A stretch of DNA of 64,000 nt from Mycetocola saprophilus (GCF_000718085.1 NZ_JOEC01000003.1:215862-279861); one strand, 5' to 3'. Numbered from the stretch's first letter, positions 16,730 through 25,585 are shown. Notes: generated by a model not told the origin, from the letters alone. Numbers and translations: made by a program.

Positions 16730-16735
16730 TACAGT
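16730..16735 (+). promoter_or_regulatory. -10 box of a leaderless promoter
   Basis: TACAGT, then AGGGGC, then the ATG of the YhjD-type gene. Matches the TANNNT-N6-ATG layout. Confidence 0.5.
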
Positions 16736-16741
16736 AGGGGC

Positions 16742-17965
16742 ATGAGCAGTCGACCCCGCAGCGCCTCCCGAGGCCAACGCCTGGCCGAAAAGAATGCCCG
16801 GAAGGCCGCGCTAAAGCGTGAGGCCTCCTTCTCGGAATCGATCCGCAACAGCGATAATGCGCTGGTGCAGCGTTTCGAGAAGCCGCTGGAGCGCGCGGGC
16901 GAGGCCGTGGACACGGTGACGCGCACCCGGGTGGTCCGCACGGTCATGCGCTACAACGAGGCCGACGGCAACCTGCTGTCCTCGGGCATGAGCTTCCAGG
17001 CGGTGTTTGCGGTATTCGCCGCGCTGTACGTGGGGTTCGCGGTCGCCGGACTATGGCTGATCGGCAACGATGAGCTGTTCAAGAATCTCGTTCACATCAT
17101 CAATAACGCGGTTCCCGGGCTGATCGGCACCGACGGCGGCAGTGGCATCATCAAGGAGGATCAGATCCTCACCATCGCCCGCGTCAATGTGTTCGGGTGG
17201 ACCGGTGCGATCGCGCTGGTCGGTTTGCTCTTCACCGCGATCGCCTGGCTCTCCTCGACCAGGCAGGCCCTGCGCTCGATCTTCCATCTCCCCCGCGCCG
17301 AGGGTAACTTCTTCCTCCAGAAGGCCAAGGACCTGGGGCTCGCGCTGGCCTTCGGGGTGCTGCTGGTGCTTTCGGCCGCGGCCAATATGCTCTCGACCCA
17401 GGCGGTGACCTGGGTGCTCGGTCTGATCGGAATCTCCGATGAGTCGTTCTGGGGGCGCGCAACGGTCTCGCTGATCGGTCTGGTTGCCGGTCTGCTGCTG
17501 AACTTCATCACCCTGTCGGCGCTGTACCGGGTGCTCGCCCGCATCCCGATTCCGCTGCCCGACCTCTTCATGGGGTCCTTCTTCGGGGCCCTGGCGCTGA
17601 CCGCGCTGAGCGTTGCCGGTGGTGCGGTGCTGGGTGGGGCCAGCCGAAACCCGCTGTTGGCCACGTTTGCGGTGTTTATCGGTCTGCTGATCTGGTTCAA
17701 CTTCGTCTGTCGGGTGATCCTGATCGCCGGGGCCTGGATCGCCGAGGGCCTGGAACGCAAGGGTGTGGTCCTGATCGAGCAGAGCGAGCGCGAGCGGCTC
17801 GAGGATTTGGCCGATGCCCGCGAACTGATCGCGCGCACGACCTTTGACGAGGCGGTGGCCGCGGCCCGGGCGGCGCGGGGACCGGCGAAACTGGTGGCCA
17901 GGGCCCGTGCCGAGCGCGCACGTAAGGAACTGCGGACCCTGCGGGCCGAGCGCCGGGGTCGCTAG
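16742..17965 (+). CDS. YihY/YhjD family inner-membrane protein
   Basis: A 407-residue polytopic protein of the YihY/BrkB family, YhjD branch. A basic cytoplasmic N-terminus (1-75) is followed by about six helices (near 88-108, 138-160, 195-215, 235-258, 270-292, 305-330) and a charged Arg/Ala-rich tail with predicted helical character. Family motifs are LSSGMSFQAVFAVFAALYVGF and TAIAWLSSTRQALRSIF. YihY proteins were once called RNase BN; that label was wrong. The role is unknown, possibly transport. It stands just before xthA and trpS. Confidence 0.85.
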   Translation: MSSRPRSASRGQRLAEKNARKAALKREASFSESIRNSDNALVQRFEKPLERAGEAVDTVTRTRVVRTVMRYNEADGNLLSSGMSFQAVFAVFAALYVGFAVAGLWLIGNDELFKNLVHIINNAVPGLIGTDGGSGIIKEDQILTIARVNVFGWTGAIALVGLLFTAIAWLSSTRQALRSIFHLPRAEGNFFLQKAKDLGLALAFGVLLVLSAAANMLSTQAVTWVLGLIGISDESFWGRATVSLIGLVAGLLLNFITLSALYRVLARIPIPLPDLFMGSFFGALALTALSVAGGAVLGGASRNPLLATFAVFIGLLIWFNFVCRVILIAGAWIAEGLERKGVVLIEQSERERLEDLADARELIARTTFDEAVAAARAARGPAKLVARARAERARKELRTLRAERRGR

Positions 17966-18022
17966 TTTTTCGCGGTCGCATACAATCGGGCAATTACGCC
18001 CCGGAGTGTCGCCGGTACCCGG

Positions 18023-18028
18023 TAAACT
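18023..18028 (+). promoter_or_regulatory. -10 box of a leaderless xthA promoter
   Basis: TAAACT ends 6 bases before the xthA ATG, with GGGGCC between. Confidence 0.5.
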
Positions 18029-18034
18029 GGGGCC

Positions 18035-18883
18035 ATGTCTGCCAACCCATTACGCGTTATTTCGGTCAACGTCAACGGCATCCGCGCCGCCTACCGCAAG
18101 GGTATGGGCGAGTGGCTGGAAAACTCCGGTGCCGACATTGTGGCCCTTCAGGAGGTTCGCGCCGGCGACGCCGACGTGCACAAGCTGGTGGGCGAGGGCT
18201 GGCACATCCTGCACGATGAGGCCGCGGCCAAGGGTCGCGCCGGTGTTGCACTGCTCAGCCGGATCGCCCCCGTCGCCTCGCGCGCGGGCCTGGGCGGCGA
18301 GGAAACCGACAGCACCGGACGCTGGCTCGAGGGCGACTACGACTGGCACGGCACCCCGGTAACGGTGGTGTCCACCTACGTGCACTCGGGCGAGGTGGAT
18401 ACCCCGCGTCAGGTATCCAAATATGCCTTCCTGGAGGCGATGCTGGTGCGTCTGGCCGAGCTCTCGGCCCAGACCTCGCACGCCGTCGTGGTGGGTGACC
18501 TCAACGTGGGTCACCGCGAGCTCGACATCAAAAACTGGAAGGGCAACCAGAAAAACGCCGGCTTCCTGCCGCAGGAGCGCTCCTACTTCGACCGTTTCTT
18601 CGGGGCCGCGGGCACCGAGGTCACCGGCGTGGACGGCGTCACCGGTCCGGGCATCGGCCTGGTGGATGTCGGTCGCGCGTTCGCCGGCGAGGTCCCCGGT
18701 CCGTACACCTGGTGGTCCTACCGAGGCCAGGCCTTCGATAACGACGCCGGATGGCGCATCGACTACCACATGGCAACGCCCGCGCTGGCTGCCACCGTTA
18801 CCTCCTATGCGGTCGAGCGGGCCGCTGCGTACGACGAGCGATGGTCCGACCACGCGCCCGTCACCGTCGTCTACGCACTCTAA
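18035..18883 (+). CDS. xthA: Exodeoxyribonuclease III / AP endonuclease
   Basis: Mg-dependent DNA repair nuclease that nicks abasic sites and trims 3' ends. The 282-residue protein has the exonuclease-endonuclease-phosphatase fold with VNVNGIRAAYRKG, the metal-binding glutamate in ALQEVRA (about 40), the catalytic Asp and Asn in VVVGDLNVGHRELDIKNWKGNQKNAGF, TWWSYRG, and the closing WRIDYHMATPAL and SDHAPVTVVY. Length is typical. trpS follows after 26 bases and has its own RBS; the two may be co-transcribed. Confidence 0.94.
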   Translation: MSANPLRVISVNVNGIRAAYRKGMGEWLENSGADIVALQEVRAGDADVHKLVGEGWHILHDEAAAKGRAGVALLSRIAPVASRAGLGGEETDSTGRWLEGDYDWHGTPVTVVSTYVHSGEVDTPRQVSKYAFLEAMLVRLAELSAQTSHAVVVGDLNVGHRELDIKNWKGNQKNAGFLPQERSYFDRFFGAAGTEVTGVDGVTGPGIGLVDVGRAFAGEVPGPYTWWSYRGQAFDNDAGWRIDYHMATPALAATVTSYAVERAAAYDERWSDHAPVTVVYAL

Positions 18884-18909
18884 TCTCGCTCAATTTTTAA
18901 GGATTTATC

Positions 18910-19917
18910 ATGACCAACCCCCGCCTGTATTCCGGCATGCAGCCCTCCGCCGATTCGCTCCAGCTCGGCAACTTCCTGGGTGCGCTCTCGCCGTGGAAGC
19001 GCCTGCAGGAAACCCACGACGCCTTCTTCTCGGTGGTCGATCTGCACGCGATCACCGTGCCCCAGGACCCGACCACGCTGCGGGAGAAGATCCGCCGCAC
19101 CGCCGCGCAGTACATCGCCGGCGGCATCTCCCCGGATAAGTCCACCCTGTACGTGCAGTCGCATGTGCCCGCCCACACCGAGCTGGCCTGGATCCTCAAC
19201 ACCATCACCGGCTTTGGCGAGGCCGGTCGGATGACCCAGTTCAAGGACAAGTCCAGCCGCTACGGTTCCGATGCCACCAGCGTGGGCCTGTTTGCGTACC
19301 CGGTGCTGATGGCCGCCGACATCCTGCTGTACCAGACCGAGGTGGTGCCGGTGGGCGATGACCAGCGTCAGCACGTCGAGCTGACCCGCAACCTCGCCGA
19401 GCGCTTCAACTCGCGCTTCGGCGAGACCTTCACCATCCCCACCGCCCACATCGGTGGCAACGAGGCGCGCATCTACGACCTGCAGAACCCCACCTCGAAG
19501 ATGTCGAAGTCCGGGGAGTCCCCGGCGGGCATCATTTGGGTGCTGGATGACCCCAAGGTCAACGCCAAGAAGATCATGCGCGCGGTGACCGACGCCGACG
19601 GCGTGGTGGCCTTCGATCGGGAAAACAAGCCCGGCATCTCCAACATGCTGAGCATCTACTCGGGCCTGTCGGGGCGCACCGTGGAGGACATCACCGCGGC
19701 CTATGATGGCCAGGGCTATGGTGCATTCAAGAAGGACCTCGCCGAGCTGGTGGCCGACACCCTGGGCCCGGTACGTGAGCACGCCAACGAGCTGATGGCC
19801 GACCCGGCCGAGCTCGACCGCCTGCTCGCCCGCAACGCCGAGCGCGCCAGCGAGGTGGCCGAGACTACCCTCGACACCGTGTACGACCGCATCGGCCTGC
19901 TGCGCCGCGCACGCTAA
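18910..19917 (+). CDS. trpS: Tryptophan-tRNA ligase
   Basis: Class I aminoacyl-tRNA synthetase charging tRNA-Trp, 335 residues, the usual length. The HIGH-like region is SGMQPSADSLQLGNFLGA near the N-terminus; the KMSKS loop is exact at residues 197-201. MAADILLYQTEVVPVGDDQRQHVELTR is the conserved Trp-binding and dimer segment. The ATG has AAGGAT 6-7 bases upstream. A terminator follows. Confidence 0.96.
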   Translation: MTNPRLYSGMQPSADSLQLGNFLGALSPWKRLQETHDAFFSVVDLHAITVPQDPTTLREKIRRTAAQYIAGGISPDKSTLYVQSHVPAHTELAWILNTITGFGEAGRMTQFKDKSSRYGSDATSVGLFAYPVLMAADILLYQTEVVPVGDDQRQHVELTRNLAERFNSRFGETFTIPTAHIGGNEARIYDLQNPTSKMSKSGESPAGIIWVLDDPKVNAKKIMRAVTDADGVVAFDRENKPGISNMLSIYSGLSGRTVEDITAAYDGQGYGAFKKDLAELVADTLGPVREHANELMADPAELDRLLARNAERASEVAETTLDTVYDRIGLLRRAR

Positions 19918-19936
19918 ACGCCACACCCATACGCAG

Positions 19937-19961
19937 ACACCCGGGCCGTTTGGTCCGGGTG
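19937..19961 (+). terminator. Terminator of trpS
   Basis: ACACCCGGGCC and GGTCCGGGTGT pair around GTTT... with a T-rich tail (TTTGTG). It lies 19 bases after the trpS stop codon and before the converging tetR gene. Confidence 0.7.
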
Positions 19962-20020
19962 TTTGTGCGTCGGGGCCGAGCCGCGTCGCTTCGCTCGGGC
20001 CGATCGGTCCAGGCGGGCGG

Positions 20021-20767
20021 CTAAGCTCCCGCGCGCAGGATCGCGCGGCCCGCGGTGCGCAGCTGGGTCTCGATCTGTTCGGGGGTGTCCAGATATCCGG
20101 CAAACATTGCACCGTCCCTGAGCATCAGGAGCTGGCGGGCGACCGGTTCGGCGGGTGCGATGCCCAGGGCACGCACGGCGTCGGCGAGGGTGCCCAGGAG
20201 CCAGTCCCGGTGGGTCAGCACGGCCCGACGGATCGGGTGCTCGGGTTCGGCATATTCGGCCGCGGCGTTCAGGAACACGCAGCCTCGGAAACCCGGACGG
20301 CAGCTCTCGACCCCGATCACCCGGGCAAACCCGGAGAGGAACAGCTCGGCCTGCTCGGCGGTGACGATGCGCACGGGTAGCTCTTCGGGGCCGCGGCTTT
20401 CGATGTCCGATCCTTCGGGAGCAAACAGGCGGGCCACCGATTCCTGGGCGCGCGCGGACTCGGCATCCAGGTAGGCCACGATCAGGTCGTCCTTGGTGGG
20501 GAAGTGCCGGTAGAAGGTGACCTTGGTGATGCCGGCGGCGGCGATGATCCGGTCCGCGCTCACCGCGCGGTATCCGAGCGCCGGGAACAGCGCGCCGGCG
20601 GCATCGAGGATGCGCTGGCGCGCGCCGATCCGCACCGGGGCGCTGGGAGTCTCGGCCTTCCGAGCCGTCTCGGTGTGTGTTGTGGAGTTCTCGGCCGTCG
20701 CGTCGGTCTCGGCATTCGTCGCGGAGGACTCCGAGACGGCCGTGCCTCGCGTCTGTACCTGCGTCAT
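20021..20767 (-). CDS. TetR/AcrR family transcriptional regulator
   Basis: A 248-residue repressor-type protein. Residues 48-95 form the TetR HTH domain (RQRILDAAGALFPALGYRAVSADRIIAAAGITKVTFYRHFPTKDD), followed by a helical ligand domain of about 150 residues. An unusual N-terminal tail of about 45 residues rich in Thr, Ser, Ala and Glu precedes the HTH; an internal start could shorten it. It is divergent from the ohr gene across a 158-base region that contains a clear inverted repeat, so it probably controls ohr and itself. Confidence 0.88.
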   Translation of the reverse strand: MTQVQTRGTAVSESSATNAETDATAENSTTHTETARKAETPSAPVRIGARQRILDAAGALFPALGYRAVSADRIIAAAGITKVTFYRHFPTKDDLIVAYLDAESARAQESVARLFAPEGSDIESRGPEELPVRIVTAEQAELFLSGFARVIGVESCRPGFRGCVFLNAAAEYAEPEHPIRRAVLTHRDWLLGTLADAVRALGIAPAEPVARQLLMLRDGAMFAGYLDTPEQIETQLRTAGRAILRAGA

Positions 20768-20859
20768 GTGCGCTCCCGTGCCGAACGGTTCCTGAATCGA
20801 AACCGAGAATCTGAGGTTGGACTTGCATGTTGCCGAGTCCTGTTCCAGTATAGATCTTG

Positions 20860-20887
20860 TAGGTAGAGTGACTAGTTCGTCTACCTA
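20860..20887. promoter_or_regulatory. Putative TetR operator between tetR and ohr
   Basis: TAGGTAGA and TCTACCTA form a perfect 8-bp inverted repeat with a 12-base spacer, a geometry normal for TetR-family dimers. It lies in the divergent promoter region, 38 bases upstream of the ohr ATG, and a TATAGAT element (about 20850) sits next to it. Confidence 0.6.
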
Positions 20888-20925
20888 GGAATTTTCCGAG
20901 AATCCCCGTCAGAAGGACACAGATT

Positions 20926-21354
20926 ATGAGCGAAACCCTGTACACCGCCGTAGCCACCTCGACCGGCGATGGCCGCGCCGGGGGCCACGTCGTCTCCAGC
21001 GACGGCAACCTCGACCTGGTCCTCGCGGTCCCCACCGAGATGGGCGGCCGTGGCGGCGGAACCAACCCCGAGCAGCTCTTCGCCGCCGGCTGGTCGGCCT
21101 GCTTCCACTCCGCACTCAAGGCCGTGGCTGCCGCCGAGAAGATCACCCTGACCGACTCGGCCGTGGTGGCCGACATTTCGATCTTCCCCAACGGTCAGGG
21201 TGGATACGACCTCGGCGCAGCCCTCCACGTGGAAATCGCGGACATCGAGCAGGCCGAGGCCGAGCGCCTCGTGGGTCTTGCGCACCAGGTGTGCCCGTAC
21301 TCCAACGCCACCCGCGGAAACATCAAGGTCGAGATCGAGACCGTCGTCGCCTAA
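20926..21354 (+). CDS. Organic hydroperoxide resistance protein (Ohr/OsmC)
   Basis: Thiol peroxidase that reduces organic hydroperoxides, 142 residues. The two catalytic cysteines are present: Cys59 in WSACFHSAL and Cys123 in QVCPYSNATRGN, and the substrate-site glutamate lies in NPEQLFAAG. This is the Ohr rather than the OsmC pattern. Ohr genes are commonly controlled by MarR-type OhrR; here the divergent neighbour is a TetR protein. The ATG follows AGAAGGACAC. A terminator with six T follows the stop codon. Confidence 0.93.
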   Translation: MSETLYTAVATSTGDGRAGGHVVSSDGNLDLVLAVPTEMGGRGGGTNPEQLFAAGWSACFHSALKAVAAAEKITLTDSAVVADISIFPNGQGGYDLGAALHVEIADIEQAEAERLVGLAHQVCPYSNATRGNIKVEIETVVA

Positions 21355-21372
21355 CGCCCTCCCCAGGCATCA

Positions 21373-21407
21373 CGGGCACCCGAGACACTCTCGGGTGCCC
21401 GTTTTTT
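21373..21407 (+). terminator. Rho-independent terminator of ohr
   Basis: CGGGCACCCGAGA and its complement form a 13-bp stem with a 3-base loop, followed directly by TTTTTT. A textbook intrinsic terminator. Confidence 0.88.
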
Positions 21408-21425
21408 AATACCCGGAACGACATT

Positions 21426-21441
21426 TTTCGGTGCGCCGAAA
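21426..21441. promoter_or_regulatory. Palindrome in the mntH promoter, possible MntR-type operator
   Basis: TTTCGG-TGCG-CCGAAA is a perfect 6-bp inverted repeat placed 10 bases before the -10 box TAGTGT of mntH, so it covers the -35 region. Manganese transporters are usually repressed by DtxR-family MntR at such a site. The assignment to MntR is inference. Confidence 0.45.
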
Positions 21442-21450
21442 TTAACCTGC

Positions 21451-21456
21451 TAGTGT
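21451..21456 (+). promoter_or_regulatory. -10 box of a leaderless mntH promoter
   Basis: TAGTGT, then GAGCGC, then the mntH ATG at 21463. Confidence 0.5.
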
Positions 21457-21462
21457 GAGCGC

Positions 21463-22716
21463 ATGACCTCCGCAGCACCCGCCTCCACTCGTCCAACCCG
21501 CGCGCCCGAACGTCGGCTCCTGGGTCTCCTCGGCCCCGCCTTCGTGGCGGCCATCGCCTATGTGGATCCGGGGAACGTCGCGGCCAACCTCTCCGCGGGC
21601 GCGGGCTACGGCTACCTGCTGGTCTGGGTTCTGGTGCTGGCCAACGTCATGGCGGTGCTCGTGCAGTACCTCTCCGCCAAGCTCGGCCTGGTCACCGGCA
21701 AGAGCCTGCCCGAGCTGCTGGGACAGCGCATGCCGCGCGCCGGCCGCCTGGCCTACTGGGTACAGGCCGAGGTCATCGCCGCGGCCACGGATCTCGCCGA
21801 GGTGATCGGCGGCGCCATCGCGCTGAACCTGCTGTTTGGGACGCCGCTGCTGCTCGGCGGGATCATCGTCGGCGCGGTCTCGATGGCGCTCCTGGCAATC
21901 CAGTCGCGCCGCGGCCAGCGTCCGTTTGAGTTTGTCATTCTGGGCATGCTGGTGATCATCACCATCGGCTTTGTGGGCGGCCTGTTCTTCTCCCCACTGG
22001 ACTGGGGCGGCGTGGCCGGCGGACTGGTTCCACGCTTCGAGGGCACCGAGACGGTCCTGCTGGCCGCGAGCATGCTGGGAGCCACGGTCATGCCGCACGC
22101 GATCTACGTCCACTCGGCCCTCGCCCGCGACCGCCACGGCGTGAGCACCAACCCCGGCCGAGTCCGCCGCCTCCTCAAGGCCACCCGGTGGGATGTGGGC
22201 CTCGCGCTCGTGCTGGCCGGGGGCGTGAACATCGCCATGCTGCTTCTTGCCGCCTCGGCCCTGCCCGGCGTCGCGGGCACCGACACCATCGAGGGCGCCC
22301 ATGCGGCCATCACCGCGGCCCTCGGCCCGGTCGTCGGCGTGGTCTTCGCCGTGGGCCTGCTCGCCTCGGGCCTCGCCTCCACCTCGGTGGGCTGCTACGC
22401 GGGAGCCACGATCATGGACGGCCTGCTGCACGTACGCATCCCGCTCCTGGTGCGCCGCGTCATCACCATCATCCCCGCACTGATCGTGCTGGGCGTGGGT
22501 TTTGACCCCACGCTGGCGCTGGTCCTCAGCCAGGTCCTGCTCTCGGTGGGCATCCCCTTTGCCCTGATTCCGCTGGCCTATCTGACCGCCAAGCGTTCGC
22601 TGATGGGCGAGTTCGTGAACCGACTCCCGATGCGCATCATCACGGCGATCGTGGTGGCCGCCATCGTCCTCCTCAACATCGCGCTGATCTACCTCACCCT
22701 CACGGGCGCGGCATAG
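21463..22716 (+). CDS. mntH: Nramp family Mn2+/H+ transporter
   Basis: Proton-coupled divalent metal importer with about 11 membrane helices in 417 residues. The metal-binding motifs are exact: DPGN in helix 1 (AIAYVDPGNVAANL) and MPH in helix 6 (LGATVMPHAIYVHSAL). The helix 4-5 signature TDLAEVIGGAIALNLLFG is also present. Manganese uptake supports oxidative stress defence, which fits the neighbouring ohr gene. Its 3' end overlaps the converging minus-strand gene by 17 bases. Confidence 0.94.
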   Translation: MTSAAPASTRPTRAPERRLLGLLGPAFVAAIAYVDPGNVAANLSAGAGYGYLLVWVLVLANVMAVLVQYLSAKLGLVTGKSLPELLGQRMPRAGRLAYWVQAEVIAAATDLAEVIGGAIALNLLFGTPLLLGGIIVGAVSMALLAIQSRRGQRPFEFVILGMLVIITIGFVGGLFFSPLDWGGVAGGLVPRFEGTETVLLAASMLGATVMPHAIYVHSALARDRHGVSTNPGRVRRLLKATRWDVGLALVLAGGVNIAMLLLAASALPGVAGTDTIEGAHAAITAALGPVVGVVFAVGLLASGLASTSVGCYAGATIMDGLLHVRIPLLVRRVITIIPALIVLGVGFDPTLALVLSQVLLSVGIPFALIPLAYLTAKRSLMGEFVNRLPMRIITAIVVAAIVLLNIALIYLTLTGAA

Positions 22717-22945
22717 CCACCGGCCCCTGCCCACGTCCGCGGGCCCAACGCACAATGCGGTCCAGGGTCCAGGCGACCAGGGTGAGTACGTGCAGGAGGA
22801 CCAGCAGCACGATCCAGATGACCTTCTCCGAGGTTCGCATCCGGCGATCATTCGCGGTAACCACGATCGCGTACACCCAGTACCCAAACAGCGCGAGTAC
22901 ACCCAGCAGAACCGGCAGATGCCAGCCCATCAGCAGATTAGACAC
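22700..22945 (-). CDS. Small membrane protein, PLDc_N-like
   Basis: An 81-residue protein with two membrane helices (about 8-30 and 40-62). The pattern GYWVYAIVVTANDRRMRTSEKVIWIVLLVLLH fits the PLDc_N domain, the N-terminal membrane part of cardiolipin synthases that also occurs alone. The GTG start has GGGGAG 4-5 bases upstream. It overlaps the end of mntH tail to tail. Function unknown. Confidence 0.75.
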   Translation of the reverse strand: MSNLLMGWHLPVLLGVLALFGYWVYAIVVTANDRRMRTSEKVIWIVLLVLLHVLTLVAWTLDRIVRWARGRGQGPVAMPRP

Positions 22946-23013
22946 GGTGCTCCCCCACTCCCCCTCGGCACATCCGCGTAGCTACACCCTAGCGAGATCC
23001 GCACCCCTCCACC

Positions 23014-23054
23014 AGAAAAAACACCGCCGCCCCGCTGGAATCCAGCGGGGCGGC
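23014..23054 (-). terminator. Terminator of the glp operon
   Basis: On the minus strand GCCGCCCCGCTGG and its complement form a perfect 13-bp stem with a 3-base loop, followed by GGTGTTTTTTC. It lies 20 bases after the glpK stop codon. Confidence 0.88.
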
Positions 23055-23074
23055 AGTCAGAGAAAACTCGCGAA

Positions 23075-24589
23075 CTAGTTCACGTCCTCGTCAACCCAGT
23101 CGAAGGTCTTGGTGACGGCCTTCTTCCAGTTGCGGTACAGACGGTCGCGCTCGCCCTTGTCCATGCTCGGCTCCCAGCGCTTGTCTTCCTGCCAGTTCTT
23201 GGCCAGGTCGTCGGTGTCCTTCCAGAATCCGACGGCCAGACCCGCGGCGTAGGCGGCACCCAGCGCGGTGGTCTCGGCAACCACCGGGCGGACAACCGGG
23301 ACACCCAGGATGTCGGCCTGGAACTGCAGCAGCAGGTCGTTGGCGGTTGCGCCACCGTCCACGCGCAGCTCGGTCAGGTCCACACCGGCGTCGGCGTTCA
23401 CGGCGTCCAGCACCTCGGCGGTCTGGTAGGCGATGGCCTCCAGCGCCGCACGGGCGATGTGACCCTTGTTCACGAAGCGGGTCAGACCCACCAGTGCACC
23501 ACGGGCATCCGAACGCCAGTACGGAGCGAACAGACCCGAGAAGGCGGGGACGAAGTAGGCGCCACCGTTGTCCTCCACGCCACGAGCCAGTTCCTCAACC
23601 TCGGCGGCCGAGGAGATCAGCCCCAGGTTGTCGCGCAGCCACTGCACCAGCGAACCGGTCACGGCGATCGATCCCTCGAGCGCGTAGTGGGTGGGCTGGT
23701 CACCGATCTTGTACCCGATGGTGGTCAGCAGACCGTTCTCCGAGTGGATGATGTCCTCACCGGTGTTGAAGATGAGGAAGTTACCGGTGCCGTAGGTGTT
23801 CTTAGCCTCACCCTTGTCGAAGGCTGCCTGACCGAAGGTCGCGGCCTGCTGGTCGCCCAGGATACCGGCGATCGGGGTCTCGCGCAGCAGCGAGTGGCTG
23901 TCGGCGTGACCGTAGACCTCGGAGGAGGACTTCACGGTCGGCAGCAGCGACTTGGGCACATCGAAGGCGGCGAGGATCTCGTCGTCCCACTCGAGGGTCT
24001 CCAGGTTGAGGAACAGGGTACGCGAGGCGTTGGTCACGTCGGTGACGTGCACACCGCCCTCGACACCGCCGGTCAGGTTCCACAGCACCCAGGTGTCGGT
24101 GGTTCCAAAGAGCAGGTCGCCGGCCTCGGCACGCTCACGAGCGCCCTCGACGTTTTCCAGGATCCAGACGATCTTGGTACCGGAGAAGTAGGTGGCCAGG
24201 GGCAGACCCACGGTCTTCTTGAAGCGCTCCACGCCGCCGTCGGCCGCCAGGCGGTCCACGATGTCCTGGGTGCGGGTGTCCTGCCACACGATGGCGTTGT
24301 AGACGGGCTCACCGGTGTTCTTGTCCCAGATGACCGCGGTCTCGCGCTGGTTGGTGATACCGATCGCCGCGATGTCGTGGCGGGTCAGGTTGGCCTTGGA
24401 CAGCGCCTGTCCGATGGCCTCACGGGTGTTGTTCCAAATCTCGTTCGGGTCATGCTCAACCCAACCAGCCTTGGGGAAAATCTGCTCGTGCTCAAGCTGT
24501 CCGGTCGAGACGATGCTCCCGGAGTGGTCAAAAACAATCGCACGCGACGAGGTGGTTCCCTGGTCAATCGCGATGACGTAGTCAGCCAT
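23075..24589 (-). CDS. glpK: Glycerol kinase
   Basis: FGGY-family kinase phosphorylating glycerol to sn-glycerol-3-phosphate with ATP. The 504-residue protein is the standard length. Visible motifs are [18 protein letters not shown] at the N-terminus, the glycerol-site segment [23 protein letters not shown], and the FGGY signatures GIGNEF-like [20 protein letters not shown] and [28 protein letters not shown]. Last gene of glpD-glpF-glpK. The ATG follows AAGGAG 7-8 bases upstream. Confidence 0.96.
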   Translation of the reverse strand: MADYVIAIDQGTTSSRAIVFDHSGSIVSTGQLEHEQIFPKAGWVEHDPNEIWNNTREAIGQALSKANLTRHDIAAIGITNQRETAVIWDKNTGEPVYNAIVWQDTRTQDIVDRLAADGGVERFKKTVGLPLATYFSGTKIVWILENVEGARERAEAGDLLFGTTDTWVLWNLTGGVEGGVHVTDVTNASRTLFLNLETLEWDDEILAAFDVPKSLLPTVKSSSEVYGHADSHSLLRETPIAGILGDQQAATFGQAAFDKGEAKNTYGTGNFLIFNTGEDIIHSENGLLTTIGYKIGDQPTHYALEGSIAVTGSLVQWLRDNLGLISSAAEVEELARGVEDNGGAYFVPAFSGLFAPYWRSDARGALVGLTRFVNKGHIARAALEAIAYQTAEVLDAVNADAGVDLTELRVDGGATANDLLLQFQADILGVPVVRPVVAETTALGAAYAAGLAVGFWKDTDDLAKNWQEDKRWEPSMDKGERDRLYRNWKKAVTKTFDWVDEDVN

Positions 24590-24652
24590 GTGCTTAACTC
24601 CTTATTTCAAAAACTGCGGTGTCTGTGAGGGGGGAATACTACGAGGGTGGCA

Positions 24653-24685
24653 CGGGCGGATGCATGTTTACCGTGCATCCGCCCG
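24653..24685 (-). other. Hairpin between glpF and glpK
   Basis: CGGGCGGATGCA and TGCATCCGCCCG form a perfect 12-bp stem with a 9-base loop, 15 bases after the glpF stop codon. No T tract follows on the minus strand, so it may be a partial terminator or an mRNA-stabilising hairpin inside the operon. Confidence 0.5.
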
Positions 24686-24700
24686 GACCGAGGTGTTAAG

Positions 24701-25465
24701 TTAGGCTCCGACGATCGGGAGCAGAACCGGGGAGAGCAGACCGGCGGCCACACCACCGATGATCGGACCCACAACGGGAACCCAGGCGTAGCCCCAGTCG
24801 CTGGAACCCTTGCCCTTGATCGGCAGGATGGCGTGGGCGATACGCGGACCGAGGTCACGTGCGGGGTTGATGGCGTAGCCGGTGGGGCCACCCAGCGAGG
24901 CACCGATACCCACAACAAGGAAGGCAACGGGCAGTGCGCCCACGGCTGCCAGACCACCGGTTTCACCCTGGTGGTTGAAGCCGAGGATCACGATGACCAG
25001 CACGAAGGTCGCGATGATCTCGGTGATGAGGTTCCAGGTGTAGGAGCGGATTTCCGGGCCGGTCGAGAAGACGCCGAGCTTGACGCCCTTGTCCTCGGTG
25101 GCGTCGAAGTGCTTCTTGTAGGCCAGATACATGAAGATCGAACCGATAATGGCACCGATTAGCTGTCCACCAAAGTAGGTGAATGTGGCGCCGACACTGA
25201 CCGGCACGTGCGGTGCATAATCAGCGGCACCGGAGGTAAGAATACCCAGCGTCACCGCGGGGTTCAGGTGTGCACCCGAGTTGAATGCAACGATCACACC
25301 GGCGAAGACCGCAAGACCCCAGCCGAAGTTGATCATCAGGGTGCCGCCGCCAAGACCCTTGGACTTGGCCAGCAACACGTTTGCAACTACACCCCCACCA
25401 AGCAGGGTGAGCATTCCCGTACCGAAAGCTTCGGAGAGAAAGACCGTTCCTAAAGATACGTCCAC
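24701..25465 (-). CDS. glpF: Glycerol facilitator (MIP/aquaglyceroporin)
   Basis: Six-helix channel for glycerol uptake, 254 residues. Both half-helix motifs are present: NPA in SGAHLNPAVTLG and in GYAINPARDLGPR, the Asp after the second NPAR being the mark of glycerol-conducting members. It lies between glpD and glpK in the same direction. The ATG at 25465 has AAGGAAGG upstream at about 6 bases. Confidence 0.94.
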   Translation of the reverse strand: MDVSLGTVFLSEAFGTGMLTLLGGGVVANVLLAKSKGLGGGTLMINFGWGLAVFAGVIVAFNSGAHLNPAVTLGILTSGAADYAPHVPVSVGATFTYFGGQLIGAIIGSIFMYLAYKKHFDATEDKGVKLGVFSTGPEIRSYTWNLITEIIATFVLVIVILGFNHQGETGGLAAVGALPVAFLVVGIGASLGGPTGYAINPARDLGPRIAHAILPIKGKGSSDWGYAWVPVVGPIIGGVAAGLLSPVLLPIVGA

Positions 25466-25530
25466 GTTGACCTTCCTTTTCTGTTTCGTGGCGACCCCTG
25501 GTCGCCGCGTTGGTGTGTGAGTCCCGGATC

Positions 25531-25564
25531 GGGGTCGCCACCGACTCTCGTCGGTGGCGACCCC
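25531..25564 (-). other. Hairpin between glpD and glpF
   Basis: GGGGTCGCCACCGA and its complement form a perfect 14-bp stem with a 6-base loop, 21 bases after the glpD stop codon. A second, smaller inverted repeat (GGCGACC-CCT-GGTCGCC, about 25487-25503) follows on the minus strand. No T tract is seen, so they may tune the ratio of glpD to glpFK mRNA rather than end transcription fully. Confidence 0.5.
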
Positions 25565-25585
25565 TAAGCCCGGACTGAGCGAACC

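Noticed and set aside
16742..17965. Annotation of the YihY-family gene as ribonuclease BN
   Set aside because: That name came from an old misassignment; the protein is polytopic and has no nuclease motif.
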